DNA of 64,000 nucleotides from Kutzneria sp036403095 (lineage in GTDB: Bacteria > Actinomycetota > Actinomycetes > Mycobacteriales > Pseudonocardiaceae): the NCBI GenBank assembly GCA_036403095.1, contig DASWRQ010000216.1, forward strand, positions 22,812 to 86,811. The letters are read 5' to 3'. The notes under the pieces were generated by a model that searched no databases, was not told where the DNA came from, and saw only the letters and a program-made list of their open reading frames with translations. How positions within the stretch are numbered: the stretch's first letter is position 1; each line of letters begins with the position of its first letter. Shown in pieces: positions 31,524-40,078 of the stretch. Both the position numbers and the translations under genes were made by a program.

Positions 31524-32867
31524 TCACACGCCGAGGGCCCGGCAGATGCGGTCGACGTCGGCGGAGGTGGTGCGCCAGTTGCTGAAGGCGGCGCGGATGG
31601 CCGGCACTCCTTTGTAGACGGTGGACGTCAGGAACGCCTCTCCGCTGCGCGACAACGCGTCCAGCACCTGAGGAACGTCCCGATCGACGGGCGCGAAGCA
31701 GACGACGTTCAACCGCACCGGGGCCAGCAGTCGCCAGGAGGCGCTGGCGGCGAGCCGTGCGCCCATCTCCTGGGCGCAGGCGATGTTGCGCTCGACGATC
31801 TCGCGATAGCCCTCGCGGCCGTACGCGAAAAGCGCGAACCAGGCCGGCAGCGCGCGCAACCGACGTGAGGTCTCCGGGGTGAGGTGCATGGGGTCGGGGA
31901 CCTCGCCGGGCGCGCCGAGGTAGGGCGACTGGTTCTCGAAGACCCGCACCTGGAGGTCCTGCCGCCGGGTGAACTGCACCGCGGAGTCGTACGGCACATT
32001 CAGCCATTTGTGCAGGTCCACGCAGATGGAATCGGCCTGCGACCAGCCGTCCAACAGGCCCGCGTATGCCGGCGACACGGCCGCGAAGCCGCCGAACGCG
32101 GCGTCGACGTGCAGCCAGAAGTCGTACCGGGACTTCAGGTCCGCGATGGCCCGGATGTCGTCGAAGTCGACGGTGTTGACGGTGCCGGCGTTGGCCACCA
32201 CGATCGCCGGCCCCTCGGCCAGTTCCCGTTCCAGCGCCGCCACATCGACGGCCTCGCGATCCGGCAGCGTGGGCACGGAGATCAGCCGCTTGCGGCCGAT
32301 GCCCAGCACCGACAACGACTTCCCGATGCTGGAATGCGCCGTGCCGGACAGCACCCGCACCGGCTCGGCCAGCCCCTCGTCCGTCACCGAGACGCCGCGC
32401 AGCGTGCCCAGCCACTCCCGGCCGACGGCCAGCCCGACCAGGTTCGACATCGTCGCGCCGGTGACGAACGCGCCCGGCATGTCCAGGCCGAACAGCGAGC
32501 CCAGCCACGCCACCGCCTCGCGTTCCAGGGCCACCGCCGACGAGCCGACCGCGCCGTGCGCGTTCTGGTCGAGGGTCGAGGTCAGCCAGTCCCCGGCCAG
32601 CGCCGCCGGCGTCGCGCCCCCGGTGACGAAGCCCAGGTAGCGGGCCCCCGCGCTGGCCGAGAACCCTGGCTCCCAGCGCCGGGCGAAGGCGTCCATCGCC
32701 GACCGCAGGCCCGCGCCCGACTCGGGCAGGTCCACCCCGTCCGAAGCCGGGGCCACCACCGCGGCCGGGCGGTCGTCGAGGCCGGCGAGGACGCGGGTGG
32801 CGTAGCCGCGGGTCTCGGTCAGCAGCTCCGGCAGGTCGGCGAGATCCTCGGCCAGTTTCGCGAACAT
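31524..32867 (-). CDS. PLP-dependent group II decarboxylase
   Basis: A 447-residue pyridoxal-phosphate enzyme of the aromatic-amino-acid/glutamate decarboxylase family. HVDAAFGGF supplies the Asp that binds the PLP nitrogen, and DLHKWLNVPYD holds the Schiff-base lysine. The conserved N-terminal pattern SAGARYLGFVTGGATPAALAGD is present. It should decarboxylate an amino acid; the substrate is unknown. ATG 32867 is chosen because an actinobacterial -10 (TAGTCT) sits 7 bases upstream, suggesting a leaderless mRNA; ATG 32894 is a longer alternative. Divergent from the gene at 32893. Confidence 0.88.
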   Translation of the reverse strand: MFAKLAEDLADLPELLTETRGYATRVLAGLDDRPAAVVAPASDGVDLPESGAGLRSAMDAFARRWEPGFSASAGARYLGFVTGGATPAALAGDWLTSTLDQNAHGAVGSSAVALEREAVAWLGSLFGLDMPGAFVTGATMSNLVGLAVGREWLGTLRGVSVTDEGLAEPVRVLSGTAHSSIGKSLSVLGIGRKRLISVPTLPDREAVDVAALERELAEGPAIVVANAGTVNTVDFDDIRAIADLKSRYDFWLHVDAAFGGFAAVSPAYAGLLDGWSQADSICVDLHKWLNVPYDSAVQFTRRQDLQVRVFENQSPYLGAPGEVPDPMHLTPETSRRLRALPAWFALFAYGREGYREIVERNIACAQEMGARLAASASWRLLAPVRLNVVCFAPVDRDVPQVLDALSRSGEAFLTSTVYKGVPAIRAAFSNWRTTSADVDRICRALGV

Positions 32868-32874
32868 GGGGCCA

Positions 32875-32884
32875 AGACTAGGGT
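32875..32884. promoter_or_regulatory. Overlapping divergent -10 elements for two leaderless genes
   Basis: Plus strand: TAGGGT (32879-32884) lies 8 bases before ATG 32893. Minus strand: TAGTCT (complement of 32875-32880) lies 7 bases before ATG 32867. The two hexamers share two bases, and neither gene has a Shine-Dalgarno sequence. Confidence 0.5.
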
Positions 32885-32892
32885 CACCGGTC

Positions 32893-33336
32893 ATGTGGGT
32901 GCGGACCGTTGTCGCGGCGACGGTGATCGCTGCCCTGGTGGCGGCCGGAGTGGTGATCGGCCGGGCCACCGCGCCCCCGCCGCCGCTGACCCTGGCCCAC
33001 GCCGACAACGACACCGACGACGGGCCGCCGGCCCCGGGCACGCGCGAGGCGACCGGCCGCAGCGGCGACGCGACTCTGCGGGTGGCGGTGTCGCCGGCCA
33101 ACGGCTGGCTGGGCATCGAGGTCGAGGACGCGACCGTGCCGAGCGGCACGCGGTGCCGGCTGTTCGCGTACGACCGCGCGGGCAAGGGCTACGAGGCCGG
33201 CGGCTGGGTGCAGGGTGCCCAGCCGGTCTTCCCGATCTACGGCGCGGTGACGCTCGCCCCCTCGGATCTGGCCTTGGTGGCCATCGTCGACGACAGCGGC
33301 GAGAAGGTGGTCAGCGCCGAGATCCCGCCGGCATGA
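32893..33336 (+). CDS. Membrane-anchored or secreted protein, unknown function
   Basis: A 147-residue protein. One hydrophobic N-terminal segment (about 4-23), which may be an anchor or signal peptide, is followed by a proline/acid-rich spacer (25-55). A compact beta-rich domain (about 58-147) contains LRVAVSPANGWLGIEVEDA and two cysteine-poor sheets. The layout resembles the extracytoplasmic end of some anti-sigma or mycothiol-system proteins, but I recognise no family. No ribosome-binding site is seen; a -10 eight bases upstream suggests leaderless translation from ATG 32893. Confidence 0.65.
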   Translation: MWVRTVVAATVIAALVAAGVVIGRATAPPPPLTLAHADNDTDDGPPAPGTREATGRSGDATLRVAVSPANGWLGIEVEDATVPSGTRCRLFAYDRAGKGYEAGGWVQGAQPVFPIYGAVTLAPSDLALVAIVDDSGEKVVSAEIPPA

Positions 33337-33344
33337 GATCTCAA

Positions 33345-33399
33345 GCCGGCTCAGGTCTTATGCCAGCGTAAGACCTCAGGCCGGTTTAGGTCTTACGCC
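33345..33399. repeat. 20-bp imperfect direct repeat with hairpins in a convergent gap
   Basis: Positions 33345-33364 and 33380-33399 match at 17 of 20 bases (GCCGGyTyAGGTCTTAyGCC). AGGTCTTA (33353-33360) also pairs with TAAGACCT (33369-33376), giving an 8-bp hairpin. It fills the gap between two convergent genes and may terminate both. Confidence 0.65.
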
Positions 33400-33410
33400 C
33401 GCGCGTGAGC

Positions 33411-33815
33411 TCACGTGGGCGTCGGGGCGCCGGGCAGCGAGGTCGTCGTGGTGGTGTCGGTGACGTGGTGGGAAGTCGTCGTCGTGCCTGGGCTGCCGGT
33501 TGTGGTGCCGGTTGTAGTGGCTGTTGTGGTTGTCGTCCCGGTGGGCGTGGCGGTTGTGGTTGTCGTCGCGGCGGGCGGCGTCGGGGGCCGCGAGGCAGGC
33601 TGGGCGGGGCGGTTGGCGAGCAGCAGCACGGACAGGCTGGCCCCGGCGAGCACTACCACCACCCCGGCGATCCCGCCGCCCCAGCGCAGCAGCCGGATGC
33701 GGCGGCCGCGCCGGGCGATGGTGGTGGGGGTGAAGCCCAGCGGCGGCCCGGGCTGCTCACCGGCCCGGGCCAGCAGCGCCCGCACCTTGTCGTCGTCGGA
33801 GTCAGCGGGATCCAC
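33411..33815 (-). CDS. Membrane partner of SigE-family sigma factor (anti-sigma-like)
   Basis: A 134-residue protein. A cytosolic N-terminal part (1-42) and one membrane helix (about 45-67) precede a Thr/Pro-rich extracytoplasmic tail (70-134, TTTTTATPTG-type repeats). Genes of this layout directly follow SigE-family sigma genes in actinomycetes and are presumed anti-sigma or accessory factors. No zinc HxxxCxxC motif is visible, so classical ZAS function is doubtful. GGGAGGT precedes GTG 33815, three bases after the sigma stop codon. Confidence 0.72.
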   Translation of the reverse strand: MDPADSDDDKVRALLARAGEQPGPPLGFTPTTIARRGRRIRLLRWGGGIAGVVVVLAGASLSVLLLANRPAQPASRPPTPPAATTTTTATPTGTTTTTATTTGTTTGSPGTTTTSHHVTDTTTTTSLPGAPTPT

Positions 33816-33818
33816 GGC

Positions 33819-34322
33819 TCACCTCCCGTCCGGTGACAGCACGTCGAAATGGGGACCGAGCCGCCGCCGCAGCGCCGCGACGCCTCGGGCGGCCTGGCTC
33901 TTCACGGTGCCGGTGGAGCAGCCGAGGGCCTCGGCGGTCTCCTCGACCGACAGGTCGTTCCAGTAGCGGAGCACGAGCACGGCCCGCTGCCGTGCCGGCA
34001 CGCTCGCCAGCGCCGCCCGCACCAGCAGTCGGTCCTCGGTGTCGCCGGCTCCGACGGGCACCTCGGGCGGCTCGTGGGTGAGGTGCTCACGCTTGCGCCA
34101 CAGCCGCCGGTTCTCGGCGAGGAACGTCCGCACCACCACCTTGCGCGCGTAGGCGTCGAGCCCGACGGCTCGCAGCCGGGGCCAGGCCAGATACACCTTG
34201 GTCATCGCCACCTGCGTGATGTCCTCGGCCCGGTGCCAGTCGCCGCACAGCAGGTACGCGGTCGCCCGCAGGGCATGCGCCCGCGCCGCGAAGTACGCGC
34301 TGAAGTCGTCGTCCGTGGCCAC
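33819..34322 (-). CDS. SigE-family ECF RNA polymerase sigma factor
   Basis: About 167 residues. Region 2 (about 5-70) contains AYLLCGDWHRAEDITQVAMTK. Region 4 (about 105-158) contains VLVLRYWNDLSVEETAEAL and GCSTGTVKSQAARG. This is the SigE-like ECF family common in actinobacteria. The start is uncertain: GTG 34322 gives the usual short N-terminus (ATDDDFSAYFAAR) and has CATACT eight bases upstream as a possible leaderless -10. GTG 34340 or ATG 34388 are longer options without a clear ribosome-binding site. Divergent from the mannosyltransferase gene. Confidence 0.88.
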   Translation of the reverse strand: MATDDDFSAYFAARAHALRATAYLLCGDWHRAEDITQVAMTKVYLAWPRLRAVGLDAYARKVVVRTFLAENRRLWRKREHLTHEPPEVPVGAGDTEDRLLVRAALASVPARQRAVLVLRYWNDLSVEETAEALGCSTGTVKSQAARGVAALRRRLGPHFDVLSPDGR

Positions 34323-34435
34323 CGGAGCCGAGTATGCCACCGAAAACCGCGTGCAACCCGCCGGCGTCCTGGAGGCATACCTAGCCATGAACGGGGCGCC
34401 GACCGGCGGCGTCCCGCCTGCCCTCCGGACGACAA

Positions 34436-35593
34436 TTGCCTACCGAACTCATCGCGCCCGACCTGGCCGAACCGGCCGAGACGACGGCGAAGCCGCACCG
34501 CTTGGCCCGGCACGTCCTTGCCCCGGCCGGCGTCTACCTGGCGGTTCGCCTGGTCGGCGTGGCGATCCTGGCCGTGCTGGCCGCCGTGCACGACCGAAAC
34601 CCGTTGGACGTGCTGAAAGCCTGGGACGGGGACTGGTACTTGTCGATCGCCCGCGACGGCTACGCCGTCAACTTCACCGGCAAGGTGGACGCGGCCGGCC
34701 ACTTCGACTCGGACACAACGCTGGCCTTCTTCCCCGGATATCCGCTGGTCATCGGCATGCTCGGCCGGCTAACGGTGACAGCGTCACCTCTGGTCGGGGT
34801 GGTCGCGAGCCTGATCGCCGGGCTGTTCGCGGCCTACGGCGTGGCGCGGCTGCCACAAGACCGCAGAGTGGGCCTCATCACGGTCGCGCTGTTCGCCTCG
34901 ACGCCGATGGCGGTCACGCTGTCCATGGTCTACTCGGAGGCGCTGTTCAGCGCGCTCGCCGCGTGGACGCTGGTCGGCGTGATGGAACGCCGCTGGTGGC
35001 TGGCCGCTTCCTGTTGCGCCGCCGCGGGTCTGGTCCGGCCCAGCGCCGGCGTCCTGATCCTGATCGTGTTCGTCGCCGTGATCGTGTACGGCCAGACGCC
35101 CAAAGCCTGGCTGGCCGCGGCGGTCTGTCCACTCGGGCTGGTCGCCTGGCTCGGCTGGGTGGCCAACCGCACCGGCAGTCCGACCGGCTGGTTCGAGGTG
35201 CAGAAGGCCGGCTGGGGCACGGCATTCGACTTCGGCGCCAACACCTGGCAGTTCGTGCGGACCGTGCTGACCACGGATTCGTCGGTGATGGAGACGGCCA
35301 ACATGCTGGTCGTGCTGGGCGCGATCGTGCTGTGTGTGGTTGGGGTGCTGCGCAAGGTCCCGTGGCCGCTCGTGGCGTACGGCATCGGGCTGGTGGTGAT
35401 GACCGCCGGCTCCAGCGGCGTGACCTACTCCAAGATGCGGCTGCTGGTGCCGGCGTTCACGCTGCTGATCCCGGTGGCGATCGGGCTGGCCCGCCGCCGT
35501 AATGGCACCGTGCTGGCCGTTCTCGTGGCATCGGCGCTGCTCAGCGGGTGGCTCGGGGCTTACGCGCTGACCGGCTGGAAGTATGCCATCTGA
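34436..35593 (+). CDS. PIG-V-like membrane mannosyltransferase family protein
   Basis: A 385-residue polytopic membrane protein with about nine to ten helices. The first loop has WDGDWYLSIARDGY (about 62-75), the likely catalytic acidic motif, then LAFFPGYPLVIG (about 95-106). Both are typical of the PIG-V/GT-C family that uses polyprenyl-phosphate mannose or related donors. It probably acts in cell-wall or glycolipid synthesis; the acceptor is unknown. The start TTG 34436 is a weak call with no strong ribosome-binding site. Confidence 0.8.
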   Translation: MPTELIAPDLAEPAETTAKPHRLARHVLAPAGVYLAVRLVGVAILAVLAAVHDRNPLDVLKAWDGDWYLSIARDGYAVNFTGKVDAAGHFDSDTTLAFFPGYPLVIGMLGRLTVTASPLVGVVASLIAGLFAAYGVARLPQDRRVGLITVALFASTPMAVTLSMVYSEALFSALAAWTLVGVMERRWWLAASCCAAAGLVRPSAGVLILIVFVAVIVYGQTPKAWLAAAVCPLGLVAWLGWVANRTGSPTGWFEVQKAGWGTAFDFGANTWQFVRTVLTTDSSVMETANMLVVLGAIVLCVVGVLRKVPWPLVAYGIGLVVMTAGSSGVTYSKMRLLVPAFTLLIPVAIGLARRRNGTVLAVLVASALLSGWLGAYALTGWKYAI

Positions 35594-35704
35594 TCAAAAG
35601 GGCACCATCGAGCGGCTGGCGTGAACCAGTGCCGGGATCCGTCCGTGTACCTCGCGAACGGCTGCCGGACCCGCCGGAACCGCTTGTCCCGCTGGAGAAT
35701 CCCG

Positions 35705-35821
35705 ATGATCCGCAAGACTGTCGCGTCCCCTGCCGTTCTCGTCGCCGAGGCAGCGCCCGGGCGGAACGCCTCGGCGGTGCTGGGCTTCGGCAAGCTGACC
35801 ACGTCCGTCCGTCTGGGCTGA
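35705..35821 (+). CDS. Short peptide ORF, possible precursor or regulatory peptide
   Basis: Starting at ATG 35705, with GGAG seven bases upstream, a 38-codon frame encodes a peptide beginning MIRKTVASPAVLVAEAAPG and ending in FGKLTTSVRLG. Most third positions are G or C, as in real genes of this genome. The peptide is basic and has no Cys, so it is not a lanthipeptide core. It lies 25 bases before a lipoprotein zinc peptidase gene. I do not recognise it. A longer frame from GTG 35621 is possible but lacks a ribosome-binding site. Confidence 0.45.
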   Translation: MIRKTVASPAVLVAEAAPGRNASAVLGFGKLTTSVRLG

Positions 35822-35849
35822 TCCGGACCATCCACAGGGGACAGAAGTG

Positions 35850-37277
35850 ATGATCTCCAAGGTCGGCCACGCCGTCGCCGCACTGGCCGCCGTCGCGGTG
35901 CTGACGACCGGATGCGCCCGGGTCGTCGCCGGCACCGGCGCGGTCGAGCGCCCCGACCCGAATCAGGTCGCCGGGCTGGCCGTGACCAGCGGTGACAGCG
36001 GCCCGCGGCCCGGCGTCGCCGATGCCGGGCTGCCCGTGTCCAACACCGACGGCAGCGCCGTGGACCGGCTGGCCCGCAACGCCGTCGCGGACGTGCAGTC
36101 GTTCTGGGAGCAGGAGCTGCCGGCCGACTTCGCCAAGGAGTTCAAGCCGGTCAAGGGTTTGCTCTCGTACGATTCGAACGGGCCGGCGCTGAAGGCGTGC
36201 AACTCCAGCACCGCCGGGCTGGTCAACGCCTTCTACTGTCAGAACGACGACACCGTGTCCTGGGACCGGGCCGTGCTGCTGCCGCGGCTCAACGACTCCT
36301 TCGGCCCGATGTCCGTGGTCGCCGTGCTGGCTCACGAGCTCGGCCACGCCGTGCAGTTCCGGCTGGGCGAGGTCGACCAGGCCACGCCGACGATCGTCAA
36401 GGAGCAGCAGGCCGACTGTTACGCCGGCACGTTCTTCCGGGCGGTGGCCGAGGGCCGGGCGCCGCACTTCCGGCTCTCCACCGGCCCCGGCCTCAACTCG
36501 ATCATGGCCACGCTGTTCTTCATCCGCGACACCGCCGGCTCCAGTGCCGCGGCGGAGGGCGCGCACGGCAACGCCTTCGACCGGGTGACCGCGTTCCAGC
36601 TCGGCTTCTCCGACGGCGCCAAGCGCTGCGCGCAGATCGACACGCGCGAGGTGCAGGGCCGGATCACCGAGCAGCAGTTCGACCCCGAGGACCAGGACAA
36701 GGGCCTGGGCAAGGGAAATCTCCGGGTCAGCGACCAGAGCGCGCTGCGGGACCTGCAGACCACGCTCACGGCGGCCTTCCCGGACGCCAAGGCGCAGCTG
36801 GTCGCCGGCGGACAGTCCTGTCCGGACGCCAGGACGACCTCGCCGGCCGCGTACTGCCCCGGCACCGACACGATCACACTCGACCTGACCAACCTGGTGC
36901 GGATCGGCACGCCGCCGCAGCAGGGCGCCAAAGGAGGCATCGGTGACTTCGCCGCTTTCGCCGAGATCGCGTCGCGGTTCGCACTCGCCGTCGAACACGC
37001 GACCGGGCACACCGTCGACGGTCCGGCGACCGGCCAGCTCACGGCGTGCCTGACCGGTATGTGGGCCGGCACGATCACGCCCGAGCACCAGGGGGCGCTG
37101 CAGCTCTCGCCCGGTGACCTGGACGAGGCCGTGGCCGAGATGCTGATGGGGGCCAGCCTGATCGCCGCCGATGTGAACGGCGCGGGAGTGCCGTCCGGCT
37201 TCGCCCGGGTGCAGGCGTTCCGGGACGGGTTCACCTCGACCGGGCCGGCCATCTGCACCAGCAAGTACGGCGCCTGA
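35850..37277 (+). CDS. Neutral zinc metallopeptidase lipoprotein
   Basis: A 475-residue protein. The lipobox LTTGC (about 18-22) marks a lipoprotein anchored outside the membrane. VLAHELGHAVQF (about 163-174) is the zinc-binding HExxH motif, and KEQQADCYAG downstream supplies the third ligand region of the YpfJ/neutral zinc metallopeptidase family. The C-terminal half (about 300-475) is a helical extension with paired Cys. Substrate unknown. ATG 35850 has AGGGG nine bases upstream; GTG 35847 is equally possible. The short peptide ORF just upstream might be functionally linked. Confidence 0.85.
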   Translation: MISKVGHAVAALAAVAVLTTGCARVVAGTGAVERPDPNQVAGLAVTSGDSGPRPGVADAGLPVSNTDGSAVDRLARNAVADVQSFWEQELPADFAKEFKPVKGLLSYDSNGPALKACNSSTAGLVNAFYCQNDDTVSWDRAVLLPRLNDSFGPMSVVAVLAHELGHAVQFRLGEVDQATPTIVKEQQADCYAGTFFRAVAEGRAPHFRLSTGPGLNSIMATLFFIRDTAGSSAAAEGAHGNAFDRVTAFQLGFSDGAKRCAQIDTREVQGRITEQQFDPEDQDKGLGKGNLRVSDQSALRDLQTTLTAAFPDAKAQLVAGGQSCPDARTTSPAAYCPGTDTITLDLTNLVRIGTPPQQGAKGGIGDFAAFAEIASRFALAVEHATGHTVDGPATGQLTACLTGMWAGTITPEHQGALQLSPGDLDEAVAEMLMGASLIAADVNGAGVPSGFARVQAFRDGFTSTGPAICTSKYGA

Positions 37278-37370
37278 TACCGCCAGGGCATCACAGGCGC
37301 GGCAATGGGTCTTGGACGTCGAGGCCTGACCGGGGCGAAGCTCTTGTCAGGCAACGAAAGGATCCACGTC

Positions 37371-38219
37371 ATGTTGGTCTTCGTCACCGGCGGCTCCGGT
37401 TATGTGGGCGGTCCGACGATCCGGGCGCTGGTGCGGCACGGCCACGAGGTCGCCGCACTGGCCCGTAACGACAACTCCGTCGCCGTGGTGGAAAACGCCG
37501 GCGCCACCGCCGTCCGAGGCGGGCTGACCGACACGGACGTGTTGCGGGAACAGGCTTCCCGGGCCGACGCCGTCATCCACCTCGGCATGGCCGACGAGCG
37601 GACCGCCGAGGTCGACCTCGCCGCGGCCCTGGCCATGCAGGACGGCCTGGCCGACCGCGGCCCGTACGTGCACACCGGCGGCACCTGGGTCTTCGGCGAC
37701 ACCAACGGCATCGCCGACGAGACGCACCCGATGGCCCCGCCGGCGCTGACGTCGTGGCGGCTGGACAACGAGAAGCGGGTGCTGGCCAACGGCGGCCGGC
37801 CGGTGATCGTCATGCCGGGCCTGGTCTACGGCAACAACGGCGGCCTGATCGAGGCGTTCTACCTCGAGCCGGCGCGCAAGTCCGGCGAGCTGATCCAGAT
37901 CGGCGACGGCCGCACGCACTGGGCCCTGGTGCACGTCGAGGACCTGGCCGACCTGTACGTGCGGGCGCTGCAGGCCAAGCCGCGCAGCGTTTTCGTCGGT
38001 GTCGACGACCAGAACCCGACCATCGCCGACGTCAGCCGCTCCCTCGCCCACGCCGCCGGCGTGCCGGTGAAGGCCGTGGACCTGGCCGAGGCGACCCGGA
38101 AGATGGGGCCCATCGCCGAGGCGTTCGCCCTCGACCAGCGGCTCACCGCGGCCAACGCCCGCCGCGAGCTCGGCTGGCAGCCCCGGCACACCGACGCCGT
38201 CGCCGAGCTGGCCCTGTAG
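37371..38219 (+). CDS. NAD-dependent epimerase/dehydratase family protein
   Basis: A 282-residue extended SDR. VTGGSGYVGGPTIRAL (about 5-20) is the NAD(P)-binding glycine motif. TGGTWVFGD and a tail ending in NARRELGWQPRH fit the atypical extended SDR group, which often lacks a standard YxxxK. AAAGGA precedes ATG 37371. It lies directly upstream of a LysR gene on the same strand, with only 75 bases between them. Substrate unknown. Confidence 0.85.
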   Translation: MLVFVTGGSGYVGGPTIRALVRHGHEVAALARNDNSVAVVENAGATAVRGGLTDTDVLREQASRADAVIHLGMADERTAEVDLAAALAMQDGLADRGPYVHTGGTWVFGDTNGIADETHPMAPPALTSWRLDNEKRVLANGGRPVIVMPGLVYGNNGGLIEAFYLEPARKSGELIQIGDGRTHWALVHVEDLADLYVRALQAKPRSVFVGVDDQNPTIADVSRSLAHAAGVPVKAVDLAEATRKMGPIAEAFALDQRLTAANARRELGWQPRHTDAVAELAL

Positions 38220-38294
38220 CCGGGCAGCGCCTGTGGGCCTTGTCGATCACCGGTGCGGTGGCTCCGCTCGTCTTCTGCGGCGATACTCACCGTG

Positions 38295-39155
38295 ATGGAC
38301 ATCGACCTGCGCAAACTGCGCTACTTCGTCGCCGTCGCCGAGGAGCTGCACTTCGGGCGGGCGGCGGAGCGGCTGCACATCGCGCAGCCGGTGCTGTCCC
38401 GGCAGATCCGGGCGCTGGAGGACGAGCTCAAGGCGCAGCTGTTCGTCCGGGACCGGCGGCGCACGGAGTTGACGGCCGCGGGGGAGCAGCTGCTGACCGA
38501 CGCGCGGCCGTTGCTGGCCGGCGCCAATGCGTTGCGGCTGCGGGTGGGCCAGGCGGCGCGGGGCAGGAACGCCTTCACGGTCGGGTTCATGCCGGGTCTG
38601 ATCGTCACGGCGGCCGTGCGGGCGCTGTCCGAGCGGCACGAGGGACTGACGGTCAACGTGGTCCGCACGAGCTGGGACGACCAGGTCGAGGTGGTGCACG
38701 ACGGCCGGGTGGACGTCTCCTTCATCCGGCTGCCGGTGGACCAGTCCGGCCTGACCGTGCGGCCGCTGCTGACCGAGCCTCGGGTGGCCGTGCTGCGGGC
38801 CGACCACCGGCTGGCCGGCAAGGAGACGATCGCCATCGCCGACCTGGCCGACGAGCACCTGCTCCAGCACCCCGACGCGGTGCCGGAGTGGCGCGACATC
38901 GCCACCGAGCTGCGGGAAGGCACCCGCACCCCGGTGGGTCACTTCTCGGCGGTGGAGGAAAAGCTGGAGCACGTGGCCGCCGGACGAGGCGTAACGGTGT
39001 TGCCGTTATCTACGGCGGCGTTCTACACCCGGCCGGACATCGTGCACGTGCCGGTCCGTGACATCCCGCCCAGCCAGGTCTGCCTGGCCTGGGAGGCCGG
39101 CCGCCGCAGCCGGCTGATCCATGAGTTCGCCGCGCTGGCGGCGGACAGCCTTTAG
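38295..39155 (+). CDS. LysR-family transcriptional regulator
   Basis: A 286-residue protein. The LysR HTH (about 4-63: LRKLRYFVAVAEELHFGRAAERL, then SRQIRALEDELKAQLFVR) and effector domain (about 88-286) are standard. ATG 38295 is chosen because the HTH starts there. GATACT (38282-38287) lies 7 bases before it, a possible leaderless -10. The 3' end overlaps the convergent SagB-like gene by four bases. Confidence 0.9.
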   Translation: MDIDLRKLRYFVAVAEELHFGRAAERLHIAQPVLSRQIRALEDELKAQLFVRDRRRTELTAAGEQLLTDARPLLAGANALRLRVGQAARGRNAFTVGFMPGLIVTAAVRALSERHEGLTVNVVRTSWDDQVEVVHDGRVDVSFIRLPVDQSGLTVRPLLTEPRVAVLRADHRLAGKETIAIADLADEHLLQHPDAVPEWRDIATELREGTRTPVGHFSAVEEKLEHVAAGRGVTVLPLSTAAFYTRPDIVHVPVRDIPPSQVCLAWEAGRRSRLIHEFAALAADSL

Positions 39156-40078
39156 CCGGGGCCGACGAGCGCGCAGCCGATGGCGAACTCGGTGGCCGGG
39201 TCGCAGCCGATGAGCTCCTCGACCAGTTCGTCCCGGATCGCGGCGGTGAACGTGGTCCGCAGGCCGAGGGCGGTCGCGGTGAGTGACAGGGCCTGGTTCA
39301 TGTGCCCGGCGTCGAGTTGCAGCATGCGATAGGCCCGCGGCGTGTCCTGGTCGCGGACGATGCTGGTGTAGAAGACGGCGAGGGCGGCGCCGGCGACCCA
39401 GGGCTGGTCGCCGCAGGCGGCGACCAGGTCGGCGTCCGGCACGGCGTCGCCGACCAGGGCGAGCTCGTGCGGACGGCAGTCGTAGTGGTAGACGCCGGGC
39501 TTGAGCCCCTCGACGTCCCGTACTGCCGCGTACAGTTCGGTCGAGTTGACCGCGCTGGCCTGGAGCAGCGCGCCGAGCGAAGCCAGTGGCAGCGGACCGC
39601 GGCCGAAATCCCGGCGGTCACGGCGAAGTCGGAGCAGCTCGAGCAGATCGCGCTGCCGCCACTGGGCTTGCTCGACCGACGGCAGCGGGATCCGTTCGGT
39701 GTCACGGAAAGTGTCGACCGGTCGGAGCTGGTCGGCGGGCACCCCGGCGTCGAGGAAGCGGGTGCCGCGGGTGGTCCGGGTCGAATAGTGGTACGCCCGG
39801 GTGGCCGGTCCCCACCGGCCCCAGGAGTGCAGCACGGCCTGCTCCTGGGCGTTGCGCTGGGAGCCCTCGGCGACCAGGACGTCGTTGGCCAGCAGGTCAT
39901 CCCGGGCCGGCCGCAGCCGCTCGGGCACCGAGTCGCGGTCCCGCCAGCGCAGGAACCACCGCATCACCTCGTCGGTGTCGGTGCCCAGCACGAACTGCCG
40001 GTGGTCCAGGTAGTCGTCCCAGATGACCTGGCCATCGGTGATGAACAGCCCGCCGCACGCGGAGACCCGAAGCCGCAT
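39152..40078 (-). CDS. SagB/ThcOx-type FMN-dependent dehydrogenase
   Basis: A 308-residue protein. Residues about 130-300 form a nitroreductase-like domain, with RRDRRDFGRGPLPLASLGALL-type entry, PGVYHYDC, WVAGAALAVFYTS and QLDAGHMNQALSLTA. These match the SagB/ThcOx family, which oxidises azolines to azoles or acts in other peptide and small-molecule pathways. The N-terminal 100 residues are the usual family extension. It ends a minus-strand operon of a thioester-reductase-like SDR and two ABC exporters. ATG 40078 shares a base with the stop of a 15-codon micro-ORF. No YcaO cyclase is present, so classical azole synthesis would need a partner elsewhere. Confidence 0.85.
   Translation of the reverse strand: MRLRVSACGGLFITDGQVIWDDYLDHRQFVLGTDTDEVMRWFLRWRDRDSVPERLRPARDDLLANDVLVAEGSQRNAQEQAVLHSWGRWGPATRAYHYSTRTTRGTRFLDAGVPADQLRPVDTFRDTERIPLPSVEQAQWRQRDLLELLRLRRDRRDFGRGPLPLASLGALLQASAVNSTELYAAVRDVEGLKPGVYHYDCRPHELALVGDAVPDADLVAACGDQPWVAGAALAVFYTSIVRDQDTPRAYRMLQLDAGHMNQALSLTATALGLRTTFTAAIRDELVEELIGCDPATEFAIGCALVGPG

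Noticed and set aside
35594..35704. Extending the 38-residue peptide back to GTG 35621
   Set aside because: The added 28 residues are Arg/Cys-rich with no ribosome-binding site, while ATG 35705 has GGAG at the right distance.
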